Shown here in pieces: positions 8,144 to 18,647 of a DNA stretch of 64,000 nt. The stretch lies in NCBI RefSeq assembly GCF_003263355.1, contig NZ_JHUK01000002.1, positions 49,483 to 113,482 on the forward strand. The letters run 5' to 3'. Source of the stretch: Candidatus Phytoplasma oryzae. Lineage in GTDB: Bacteria; Bacillota_I; Bacilli_A; Acholeplasmatales; Acholeplasmataceae. The notes beneath the pieces were generated by a model, which saw only the letters and a list, made by a program, of their open reading frames with translations, was not told the DNA's origin and did no database searches. Position 1 is the stretch's first letter. Every line of letters begins with the position of its first letter. A program made the position numbers and the translations under genes.

Positions 8144-9502
8144 TTAAAAAATAATTTTTTCTTCTATATAATTTTTGATTTCCTCTATATTGATTCTATC
8201 TTGAGAAAATGTATCTCTATTTCTGATGGTAACTGTATTATCTATTAAAGTTTGATCATCTATTGTACAACAAAAAGGTGTGCCTATCATATCTTGTCTT
8301 CTGTATCTTTTACCAATACTTTTATTTTCATCATAATCAATTTCAAAAAAATAACATATCTTTTTTCTTATTTCTTGAGCTTTAACACTATGTTTCTTTT
8401 TAATTAACGGCAAAATAGCTAATTTATATGGAGCTAAAAAAGGATGAATTTTTAATACTATTCGATAATCATTTTCTTTAATTTTTTCATTACATAAAGA
8501 ATTAACGATAATAGCTAAAAATAATCTTTCTACTCCTACAGAAGGTTCAATAACAAAAGGCCAAAATTTTTGTTTATTCACTTCATCAAAATATTTTAAA
8601 TCTTTTCCAGAATATTCTTGATGAGTTTTTAAATCAAAGTCTGTTCTAGAAGCAATTCCCCATAATTCATCAAAACCCCAAGGAAAATGAAATAAAATAT
8701 CAGTGGTTTTATTAGAATAATGACTTAATTCTGTAACTTTATTTTCTCTAAAATCTATTTTACTTTTATCAAAACCTAAATTTAAAAGAAACTGATAAAT
8801 ATATTCTTGCCAAAACAAAAACCATTTTTGATATTGAGAAGGTTCACAAAAAAATTCTAATTCCATTTGTTCAAATTCAAAAGTTCTAAATATAAAATTA
8901 CCCGGAGTAATCTCGTTACGAAAAGATTTCCCAATTTGACCTACTCCAAAAGGTATTTTTCGTCTCGTAGTATTTAAAATATTTTTAAAATTTATAAAAA
9001 TGCCTTGGCAAGTTTCTGGTCTCAAATATATAGAAGAAGAATTTTCTTTAATAACTCCTTGATGAGTTTGAAATAATAAATTGAATTCTTTTACTGAAGC
9101 CCAATTTTTAGTTCCTAAAATTTTATTTTTAATTAAATATTCTGTCATTTGTTGATAACTCAAATTATTAATGTTTATATTAACATCATGTTCCTTAATT
9201 AAATGATCAACTCTATAACGTTTATTATTATCTTTATTTTCCGCTAATAAATCCATAAAAAAGTTTAAATGGCCGGAAGCTTCTAAAATTTTTGAATTTA
9301 ATAAAATAGAACTATCTAATAAAATATTAAATTCACTTTCCTGAATAAATTTTTTAATCCAAGCTTTTTTAATATTTTGTTTTAATAAACTACCTAAAGG
9401 ACCATAATCAAAACTATTAGCTAAACCTCCATAAATTTCACTTCCTGCAAAAACAAAACCATTTTTTTTTGCAAAAACAATTATTTCTTTTAAAGATATC
9501 AT
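8144..9502 (-). CDS. glyQS: Glycine--tRNA ligase (alpha2 type)
   Basis: Charges tRNA-Gly as a homodimer. The 452-aa length fits the single-chain Gram-positive/eukaryote-type enzyme rather than the GlyQ/GlyS tetramer. Visible are FVFAGSEIYGGLANSFDYGPLG at the N-terminus (motif 1 region), RPETCQGIFINF, IGKSFRNEITPG (motif 2), EPSVGVERLF (motif 3), and a C-terminal anticodon-binding domain. AAGGA lies 6-7 nt before the ATG. It is the first gene upstream of dnaG, with 66 nt between. Confidence 0.96.
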   Translation of the reverse strand: MISLKEIIVFAKKNGFVFAGSEIYGGLANSFDYGPLGSLLKQNIKKAWIKKFIQESEFNILLDSSILLNSKILEASGHLNFFMDLLAENKDNNKRYRVDHLIKEHDVNININNLSYQQMTEYLIKNKILGTKNWASVKEFNLLFQTHQGVIKENSSSIYLRPETCQGIFINFKNILNTTRRKIPFGVGQIGKSFRNEITPGNFIFRTFEFEQMELEFFCEPSQYQKWFLFWQEYIYQFLLNLGFDKSKIDFRENKVTELSHYSNKTTDILFHFPWGFDELWGIASRTDFDLKTHQEYSGKDLKYFDEVNKQKFWPFVIEPSVGVERLFLAIIVNSLCNEKIKENDYRIVLKIHPFLAPYKLAILPLIKKKHSVKAQEIRKKICYFFEIDYDENKSIGKRYRRQDMIGTPFCCTIDDQTLIDNTVTIRNRDTFSQDRINIEEIKNYIEEKIIF

Positions 9503-9683
9503 GTTATTCCTTTTTTTATTTGATTAAATAAATAAAAATTACAAATTATATTAAAATGAGTATATTAAACTTAATATAATAAAATTGAAAAAAATATTAA
9601 TTATCTAAAATTAATCATAAATTAAGATATTATTTTATTTTTTATATTCAATATGAAATAATATAAAATATAATTTTTTTTAA

Positions 9684-10538
9684 TTATAAAAATATTTTCT
9701 TTTCTACTTTAACCCACAAATTAAGAGAAACTTTTGTTTGAAAAATTTTACTAATATTTTTTTGTGATTGGATTCTAATTTTTTTTATTTTCTGTCCTTT
9801 TGTTCCAATAATAATTTTTTTTTGACTATTTTTTTTGACTAAAACTAAAACAGAAATATCAGTTAAATTTAAACATTTATTAAAATTAATATTATCTACT
9901 AAAACATTACAATAATGTGGAATTTCTTGATTAATATAACAAAGAATTTTTTCTCTTACAAAATCTGATATTAATTCTTCTTGAGTCAGATTAGTTAAAA
10001 TATTTTGAGAAAAATAAGGTGGTTTTTCTTTTAAATATAACAAAATTTTTTGTATTAAAATATGAAAATTTTGTTTTAAATGACATGACAAAGGAATTAT
10101 TTCATCAAAATAAAAATTTTTTAAAAAACTAATAATAATTTTATCAATAAATATTTTTTTTCGAAAAGAGTCAATTTTATTAATTAATAAAAAAATTTTT
10201 TTATTATATTTTTTTAAAATGTTCAAAACTACCTGATCTTCCGGTTTATATTCTCTATCAACCATAAATAAAATAATATCTAATTCCTGAATATAATTTA
10301 AAGATAATGAATTTTGTTGTTTTGGAAAAATAATTTTTTTTTTAAAAAAAATTATTCCTGGATTATCAATAAAAACTAGTTGATATTTTTTTTGATTATA
10401 AATACCCATAATTTGTCTTATAGTAGTACCTGATTTAATACTTGTAATAGAAACTTTTTTTTCTAAAATATTATTTAATAAAGTAGATTTGCCTACATTC
10501 ACTTCTCCGATAATAGAAATAAAACCTGATTTAAACAA
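9684..10538 (-). CDS. era: GTPase Era
   Basis: Era binds 16S rRNA and helps 30S assembly. A GTPase domain shows G1 GEVNVGKST, G3 DNPG and G4 NKID. A C-terminal KH domain follows (IIIGTKGQKIKKIR). I chose the TTG at 10538 as start. It has AGAGG 7 nt upstream and gives the normal Era N-terminus (M)FKSGF, 284 aa. The ATG at 10568 would add 10 residues and overlap ybeY by 38 nt with no good ribosome site. With the TTG start the overlap with ybeY is 8 nt, which suggests coupled translation. Confidence 0.94.
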   Translation of the reverse strand: MFKSGFISIIGEVNVGKSTLLNNILEKKVSITSIKSGTTIRQIMGIYNQKKYQLVFIDNPGIIFFKKKIIFPKQQNSLSLNYIQELDIILFMVDREYKPEDQVVLNILKKYNKKIFLLINKIDSFRKKIFIDKIIISFLKNFYFDEIIPLSCHLKQNFHILIQKILLYLKEKPPYFSQNILTNLTQEELISDFVREKILCYINQEIPHYCNVLVDNINFNKCLNLTDISVLVLVKKNSQKKIIIGTKGQKIKKIRIQSQKNISKIFQTKVSLNLWVKVEKKIFL

Positions 10539-10965
10539 TATATTTAACCTCTTTATTTTTATTAACAAAAAATCTATTTAATACCTGTTTTTGTACTTTA
10601 ACCATTTTTTTTAAATTATCTTCGGTATTATCTGTATAACCTTTTAAATGTAGATAACCGTGTAGAGTTAAAAAACACACTTCTTTAATTAAACTATTAT
10701 TATATTTTTTAGCTTGTTGCGAAGCTTTAACAAGTGAAATAAAAATATCTCCTAAAGAATCATCTTTTATTTCATTAATAAATGTCAAAATATCTGTAGA
10801 ATATTTTTTTTTTCTATAATAATAATTCATTTTTTTCATTTTATTATTTTTAATAAAAATAATATGCATTTTTTTACTATCTTTAATATAATTAAAAACT
10901 TTAAATAATTTTTTTTTTAAAAAATTAATTTTAATTTTAGTTTGATTATGTATTTTGATATTCAC
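10531..10965 (-). CDS. ybeY: Endoribonuclease YbeY (rRNA maturation factor)
   Basis: YbeY is a metal-dependent RNase for 16S rRNA processing and quality control. The 144-aa protein contains the signature HGYLHLKGY around residues 102-110. Family members have three metal-binding His in H-x3-H-x5-H. Here H102 and H106 are present, but the third ligand aligns with D112 (GYTDNTED against the usual GYDHDTEE). Asp can bind metal, so activity may be kept. ybeY-era is a conserved pair; the stop overlaps the chosen era TTG start. Confidence 0.93.
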   Translation of the reverse strand: MNIKIHNQTKIKINFLKKKLFKVFNYIKDSKKMHIIFIKNNKMKKMNYYYRKKKYSTDILTFINEIKDDSLGDIFISLVKASQQAKKYNNSLIKEVCFLTLHGYLHLKGYTDNTEDNLKKMVKVQKQVLNRFFVNKNKEVKYIV

Positions 10966-11054
10966 TAAAATTTTTTTATTATTACTCCTTAATATTTATT
11001 AATAAAAAATAAAAAAAATTAACTTTGAATAATTTAATAAAAAAAATAAAAAAT

Positions 11055-11098
11055 AAAAGCAACTTTTTTTAATTTTTATATTATTAGGTTGCTTTTTT
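11055..11098 (-). terminator. Rho-independent terminator after rpsU
   Basis: The minus-strand arm AAGCAAC (around 11094-11088) pairs with GTTGCTT (11063-11057), flanked by A/T runs, with a loop of about 24 nt and a T-rich tail. It lies 26 nt past the rpsU stop. Confidence 0.6.
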
Positions 11099-11123
11099 TA
11101 CTATTAATCAATATTATTAAATT

Positions 11124-11330
11124 TTATTTATGTGTTTTTTTACCTTTTAAAATAAATTTTTTTCTCTTTTTCATATTATTTTTTATACGAGCTTTTCTCG
11201 CTACGCTGGGTTTAATATAATATTCTTTACTTCGATATTGAGCTAAAATACCTGATCTTGAAACTTCTCGCCTAAAACGACGCAAAGTATCGTCTAAATT
11301 TTCTCCTTCTTTAATAAAAACTTTAGTCAT
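11124..11330 (-). CDS. rpsU: 30S ribosomal protein S21
   Basis: A 68-aa basic ribosomal protein. It has the S21 core GENLDDTLRRFRREVSRSGIL followed by KPSVARKARIKNNMKKRKK. A strong AGGAGG precedes the ATG. In many bacteria rpsU precedes dnaG; here it sits apart between lon and ybeY, ends at its own terminator, and probably has its own promoter in the 11331-11450 region. Confidence 0.97.
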   Translation of the reverse strand: MTKVFIKEGENLDDTLRRFRREVSRSGILAQYRSKEYYIKPSVARKARIKNNMKKRKKFILKGKKTHK

Positions 11331-11533
11331 TATATTTATTGATCAACCTCCTATTTAATTTTATTTGATTTACTTAATTCTTATTTACTCAATAATTTTA
11401 TTTATTAAATATCAAAAATTTATTTTCCTAAATACAAATAAATACATTAACAAATATATTAACAAACTAAAATATAAAAAAATCTTAAATAATTATAACA
11501 TAAGTAATAATGAAATAAAAAAATTAAAAAAAA

Positions 11534-11767
11534 CTATAAAAAATTTATTTTTAAATTTACATAAGAATGTAAAAAAAGCATAACAACCAAAAATAATATT
11601 AAAAAATTTAAATAAATTTCAGATTTTGGTATAACATAATTACCATATTTTTCAGCAAACATATCTATAACACTTTTTTCAGAAGAAAATAAAATAAATA
11701 AAATAATTAAAATACAATCCATATATAACCAAAAATTTGTTTTAAATAAAAAGATATTATACCACAT
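11534..11767 (-). CDS. Small two-helix membrane protein, possibly SecG-like
   Basis: I do not recognise this 77-aa product with certainty. Two hydrophobic segments (about residues 15-28 and 50-70) flank a short polar loop with SSEKS. That is the topology and size of SecG, the accessory Sec translocon subunit, but no diagnostic SecG motif is clear. The ATG at 11767 overlaps the last codons of lon by 11 nt; a second ATG at 11722 would also keep both helices. Neither has a good ribosome site. The opposite-strand ORF over the same DNA starts with TTG and has no ribosome site, so I favour this strand. Confidence 0.45.
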   Translation of the reverse strand: MWYNIFLFKTNFWLYMDCILIILFILFSSEKSVIDMFAEKYGNYVIPKSEIYLNFLILFLVVMLFLHSYVNLKINFL

Positions 11768-14129
11768 TATTGTACATATCTCCTTTCGGAATAACTAAAG
11801 CCTTCAAAAAAAGATCTTTAGCATTTTCTATTGCAATAATTTCCAATTTATTTCGTACTTCTTCAGGTATATCATCTATATCTTTAATATTATCTTTAGG
11901 AATAAAAATAGTACTCAAACCGCTTCTATTAGCAGCAATAGCTTTTTCCTTTAAACCACCAATAGGTAAAACAGAACCCCTTAAAGTAATTTCTCCTGTC
12001 ATTCCTATTTCTCTACGAACAAATTTTCCTTTAATAGCAGAAAAAATAGAAGTGGCTATCGTTATACCAGCTGAAGGACCATCTTTAGGAATAGCACCTT
12101 CTAAAAAATGAATATGAAAATCGTTTGAGTTAAAAACTTCATATTTTATACCTAACTTTTTGGCATTTGATTTTAAAAAACTAAAAGCAGTTATAGCACT
12201 TTCTTCTAAAACCTTACCCAAATGACCAGTAAGAACTAATTTTCCACTTCCTTTATAATAAGTTACTTCCACAGGTAAAATATCACCACCAAAAGCAGTA
12301 TAAGCTAATCCATTCACAACTCCTATTTGATTTTTAGAAGAAGACAACAAATGTTGATAAATAATTTTTCCTAAAAATTTTTCAATATTGTTTGTACTTA
12401 TTTCTATTTTCTTAGTTTTATTAATTAAAATATCTTTTACTGTTTTTCTTATCAAATTAGCTATTTGTTTATTTAAATTTCTAACTCCGGCTTCTTTAGT
12501 ATAATGTCTAATAATATACATTAAAGTTTGATCATCAATCGAAAAAAACTCATCTTTAAGACCGTGTTCTTTTAATAATTTAGGCAATAAATATTTTTTA
12601 GCAATGGATAATTTATCTTGTTCTGTATATGAATTTAATTCTATAATTTCTAAACGATCTTTTAATGGTTCAGAAATATTACTCAAATCATTAGCAGTTG
12701 TAACAAATAAAACTTTTGATAAATCAAAAGGTTCAGAAAGATAAAGATCCACAAAATTTTTATTTTGTTTAGGATCTAATACTTCTAATAAAGAAGAAGC
12801 AGGATCATGTTGAAAATTATTAACTAATTTATCTATCTCATCTAATAAAAAAACAGGATTCATAACTCCTACATCTTTCAAACCACTTAAGATACGACCG
12901 GGCATAGCTCCTACGTAAGTTCTTCTATGTCCTCTAATTTCACTTTCTTCTTGTAAACCACCTAAAGATTGTTTAACAAACTTTCGACCTAAAGCTTCTG
13001 CAATTGAAATAGCTAAAGTAGTTTTACCAACCCCAGGAGGCCCTACCAAACAAATAATAGTTTGTGGATTTGTTTTAGTCATAATTTTTACAGCAGCATA
13101 TTCTATAATACGTTCTTTAGCTTTTTTCAAACCATAATGATTTTTTTCTAAAATAAATTGAATTTTTTCTAAATCATTAATATCTTTGCTATTTTTTCCC
13201 CAAGGCAAAGCGATTAAAAAATCTAAATAACTTCTAATAACGAAAGAATCTGCAATAGCTGAGGAAATACTTTGATAACGCGATAATTCTTGCAAAGCTT
13301 TTGTTTTTATATTACTAGGCATTTTAGAACAATTAATTTTTTTTCTTAATTCTTCTATTTCTTCTTCTTTTTTAACTCTATCTCCTAATTCATTTTGAAT
13401 AGCACGTATTTTTTCTCTTAAATAAAATTCTTTTTGATTTTCATCAATACTTTTTTTAACTTCTGAATTGATTTTATTTTCTAATTCTATAATTTCAGTT
13501 CTAAATTGTATATCTTGCAGAATATACAATAATCTTTTATTTAAATTAGTTTCTTTTAGATACTTATATTTATTTTTTTCTTCGATTTTTAATGAAAAAA
13601 TAATCAAATCTGCAGCTTTTTCAGTAGTAACTCCGTTTTTTACTTGTTCTAAAAAAGCATTTTCAGAAATTAATAAAAGTTGATTAACATTACTAGATAT
13701 TTGTTGTAATATTAATTTAATCAAAGCTTTTTCTTCTTGTAAATCGCCAAATAAAGTAGAAACGTTTTTATATTGAGTTAAATAAAGATGATTATCCTTA
13801 ATAATTTTTTGAACTTTAACTCTTTTGATAATACGTAATTTCACTTTATAAAGATCATCATCTATTTTTATAGAAACTAAAATTTTTGATAAAACGCCAT
13901 ATTGTTCTATATCAGATATTTTTGGATCATCTTTTAAAAAATCTTTTTGTAATAAAATAACAATATAAGGGCATTTGTTTTTTTCAGCTAACTTCAAAGC
14001 ATTAACTGAAAAAGAACGACCTATTTCAATTCTTAGATCATTGAAAGGGATTGGTACAACATCTCTTACAATAATAGAAGGTAATTCTTTAGGAATAGCT
14101 TCTAAATCTATTTTTTTTTTATCTTCCAT
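11757..14129 (-). CDS. lon: ATP-dependent protease Lon
   Basis: Degrades damaged and regulatory proteins in the cytoplasm. The 790-aa protein has an N-terminal LAN substrate domain, an AAA+ module with Walker A GPPGVGKT at 363-370 and Walker B VFLLDEID, and a C-terminal serine protease domain. The catalytic dyad is Ser in PKDGPSAGI (about S686) and Lys in GGLKEK (about K729), the same 43-residue spacing as E. coli S679/K722. AAGGA precedes the ATG at 13 nt. The upstream gap to tig (about 170 nt) should hold its promoter. Confidence 0.97.
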   Translation of the reverse strand: MEDKKKIDLEAIPKELPSIIVRDVVPIPFNDLRIEIGRSFSVNALKLAEKNKCPYIVILLQKDFLKDDPKISDIEQYGVLSKILVSIKIDDDLYKVKLRIIKRVKVQKIIKDNHLYLTQYKNVSTLFGDLQEEKALIKLILQQISSNVNQLLLISENAFLEQVKNGVTTEKAADLIIFSLKIEEKNKYKYLKETNLNKRLLYILQDIQFRTEIIELENKINSEVKKSIDENQKEFYLREKIRAIQNELGDRVKKEEEIEELRKKINCSKMPSNIKTKALQELSRYQSISSAIADSFVIRSYLDFLIALPWGKNSKDINDLEKIQFILEKNHYGLKKAKERIIEYAAVKIMTKTNPQTIICLVGPPGVGKTTLAISIAEALGRKFVKQSLGGLQEESEIRGHRRTYVGAMPGRILSGLKDVGVMNPVFLLDEIDKLVNNFQHDPASSLLEVLDPKQNKNFVDLYLSEPFDLSKVLFVTTANDLSNISEPLKDRLEIIELNSYTEQDKLSIAKKYLLPKLLKEHGLKDEFFSIDDQTLMYIIRHYTKEAGVRNLNKQIANLIRKTVKDILINKTKKIEISTNNIEKFLGKIIYQHLLSSSKNQIGVVNGLAYTAFGGDILPVEVTYYKGSGKLVLTGHLGKVLEESAITAFSFLKSNAKKLGIKYEVFNSNDFHIHFLEGAIPKDGPSAGITIATSIFSAIKGKFVRREIGMTGEITLRGSVLPIGGLKEKAIAANRSGLSTIFIPKDNIKDIDDIPEEVRNKLEIIAIENAKDLFLKALVIPKGDMYNNVV

Positions 14130-14255
14130 ATTTTATATACATCCTTATTTTTTCAACAATTCAAAATAAAATCTACAATTATCACTTATTATATATATTA
14201 TACAATAAATTAAATTTCATCTAAAGATATTTGGACAATATTCAAGCAAAAAATA

Positions 14256-14289
14256 AAAAAACATATTCACATACTTGTTTATGTTTTTT
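14256..14289 (-). terminator. Rho-independent terminator after tig
   Basis: On the minus strand AAAAAACATA (14289-14280) pairs with TATGTTTTTT (14265-14256), with a 14-nt loop and a following T-rich run. It lies 12 nt past the tig stop and separates tig from lon. Confidence 0.6.
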
Positions 14290-14300
14290 TTATTTTTTTT

Positions 14301-15632
14301 CTATATTTTTTCCAACTGTATATTTTCTTTATTTTTTTCAATAGAATTTTTTATTAAAAAATCTATTATTTTACTTTTTAAAATATTTTTTTTTATATCT
14401 TCCATTAAAAAAAAATTTTTTTTTATTTGATCAACAGATATATTATAACTAAAACTCATTTCTTGAGAATAATAATCTAATTCTGTGGGTAAAACTTTTA
14501 TATTTTCTTTTTCAATTATTTCTTCTAATATTAAATCAATTTTGATATTCCTTATAGCTTGTTTTCTAATTCTTTGTTCAAATTCTTCCATATTTATTTT
14601 ATAAATATTTAAATATTTTTCTATATTTAAATTATTTTTATTTAATTCTTGGTTAAAATTTTTTTTTAAATCTTCTATTTCATAAATAATTAAGTTTTCG
14701 TTTATTTTTAAAAAAGAATTTTTAACTAAGAAATCTAAAATTTCCTTTTCTTGTTTTTGACGAATTTTATTTTGCTGATCTAATTCTAACTTTTTTTTAA
14801 TTTCTTTTTTTAAATCACTAATTGTAAAAATACGTGGTATTTTTAAACTTTTAATAAATTCATCATTTAAGTTAAACTCTTCTTTAATTTTTATACTTTT
14901 TAAAAAAACTTCAAAAAAAATCTTCTTAGAAGCTATGGATTGATCATAAAAATTATCCGGAATAATTAAAGAAAAAATTCTATTTTCTTTGACTTTCATA
15001 CCTATTACTCCATCATCAAAACCCATAATAAATTGATTATTACCTATTTCTAAAGAAAAATCACTAATCTCGCTATGTTTGATACTTTTTTTTTCATCCA
15101 AAAAAATACTTAAATCAAAAATAGCTAAATCATTTTTTTCTAAAGATAAATATTGTGGTTTAAAATTTTTAAAAGTATTTTGTTTAATAATATCATTAAT
15201 TTTAATTTGTATTTCTTTTTCTCTAATAGAAATATTATCAAAAAAAGTCACTTTGATATCTTTATAGTTACACAAGATAACTTCAGGTTTAAGAAAAAAT
15301 TCTAAAGCAAAATCAAAAAAATCTTTTTTTTTCAAATCTTCTATATTACAACTCACTAATTTAGGTTGACCCATAACCATAAATTTTTTTTTATTCTTTA
15401 TGATCTCTTCTGATTTTTTTTTTATTAAAATTTCTAAAGCATCTTTATAAAGTTTTTGATCTCCAATTTTTTTTTTAAAAATAGATCTAGTAACAAAACC
15501 CTTACGAAAACCCTTGATTTCAATTTTATCTTTAACTTTTTCAAAAGCATAACATAAATAATTTTCAAATTCTTCGTTATACAAACGAAATTTAAATTGT
15601 AAAAAATCATTATTAACTTTTTTAATTTGCAT
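14301..15632 (-). CDS. tig: Trigger factor (ribosome-associated chaperone)
   Basis: Binds nascent chains at the ribosome exit tunnel. The 443-aa protein has the N-terminal ribosome-binding signature GFRKG (residues about 40-44), a middle FKBP-type prolyl isomerase domain, and a C-terminal helical chaperone domain rich in Lys/Asn/Ile. Length matches the family (430-450). AGGA precedes the ATG. It is the first minus-strand gene left of the divergent spacer shared with gyrB. Confidence 0.92.
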   Translation of the reverse strand: MQIKKVNNDFLQFKFRLYNEEFENYLCYAFEKVKDKIEIKGFRKGFVTRSIFKKKIGDQKLYKDALEILIKKKSEEIIKNKKKFMVMGQPKLVSCNIEDLKKKDFFDFALEFFLKPEVILCNYKDIKVTFFDNISIREKEIQIKINDIIKQNTFKNFKPQYLSLEKNDLAIFDLSIFLDEKKSIKHSEISDFSLEIGNNQFIMGFDDGVIGMKVKENRIFSLIIPDNFYDQSIASKKIFFEVFLKSIKIKEEFNLNDEFIKSLKIPRIFTISDLKKEIKKKLELDQQNKIRQKQEKEILDFLVKNSFLKINENLIIYEIEDLKKNFNQELNKNNLNIEKYLNIYKINMEEFEQRIRKQAIRNIKIDLILEEIIEKENIKVLPTELDYYSQEMSFSYNISVDQIKKNFFLMEDIKKNILKSKIIDFLIKNSIEKNKENIQLEKI

Positions 15633-16696
15633 CTTTTTTTCCTATAATTTTATTAAAAAAAATTTAAATAAATTTTATTTATTTTTTAAAATTAATTTTT
15701 TTAAAAAAATTATAAATAAAATTTTACTCTATTTTATAAATTTTCTAAATTAAATTTTAATACAGTTTTATTATCTTAATTCTTCAATTTCTTTAGTTAT
15801 CGTAAATTTAAATCAAATTATTAATATTCTATACGAATATTAGAAATAAATTACACTTTAAAAGATTAAAAAAAAATTATAAAAATATCTATGATAATAT
15901 AACATAACAATTATAATAGATAAAATAATAATATAATAAACATTTATTTATATGATATTATAAGATTGTAAGATACAAAAGAAAAATTAAATAAAAAACT
16001 AATAAAATATAATAAAGTTTAATATTTTTTCACTAAATTAAATTAGCAACTATAAATTAAATTAAGAAAATGATACAATGCATAATTTTACAAATTAAAA
16101 AATATAAACAAAACTAAATTTTAAAATTATATATTTATAAACTAAAACCATAATTTAAAGACATTCAATACAAATTTAATCAAATAATAAATTTATCGAA
16201 ATAGAAAAATATAAATACTTTTTCCTAATATTTTTTTAATTAAATTTTTTTTATTTATACAAATATTTACAATAAGATCATTTTTTTAAGATTTAAAATT
16301 AATATTTCATTATAATTAAAATAAATTAAAAATAATTTCTATCAAAATTCAATATAATAACACTCTAAATTATTTTTAATTTTAAACTATTTTCAATTTT
16401 GTTTTAATAATAATAAAATAATATCAAAAAATATTAAAAAAATTTATATTTCGCAATAATATGAAAAATTAAATTAACCAAAAAATTCAAAAATATTATT
16501 TTATGTTATAATGACTGGTATAAATTTTTTTTATTAAAATATTAGAAAAATTTAAATTTTTTATAAAAATTATCATAATTTATAAAATAAAATTAAATAA
16601 AAACAATATTTCAAATTTAAATATGATATTTAGTTAAATAAAATTTTAGTTACTAGTGTAAAAACATAATTATAAAGGAGAATATTCATTAAATAA
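15633..16696. other. AT-rich divergent intergenic region between tig and gyrB
   Basis: About 1.06 kb, almost only A and T, with stops in all frames. It should carry the promoters for tig (leftward) and gyrB (rightward). I looked for DnaA boxes (TTATCCACA and close variants) and found no convincing cluster. No tRNA, repeat array or gene remnant was recognised. Confidence 0.5.
16504..16512 (+). promoter_or_regulatory. Candidate extended -10 promoter for gyrB-gyrA
   Basis: TGT followed by TATAAT (16507-16512) makes an extended -10 element. No good -35 is visible at 16-18 nt. It would give a leader of about 180 nt before gyrB. Confidence 0.3.
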
Positions 16697-18604
<1,908 letters not shown>

Positions 18605-18647
18605 TAAAAAAAATATTTTAAAATAGAATCAGTATAAGGCGATAATT

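Noticed and set aside
11365..11583. Plus-strand 72-residue frame between rpsU and lon
   Set aside because: TTG start, no ribosome site, composition typical of random A/T DNA, and it overlaps the more plausible minus-strand membrane protein.
15633..16696. Possible chromosomal origin at the tig-gyrB switch
   Set aside because: No DnaA box cluster seen and no dnaA or dnaN beside it.
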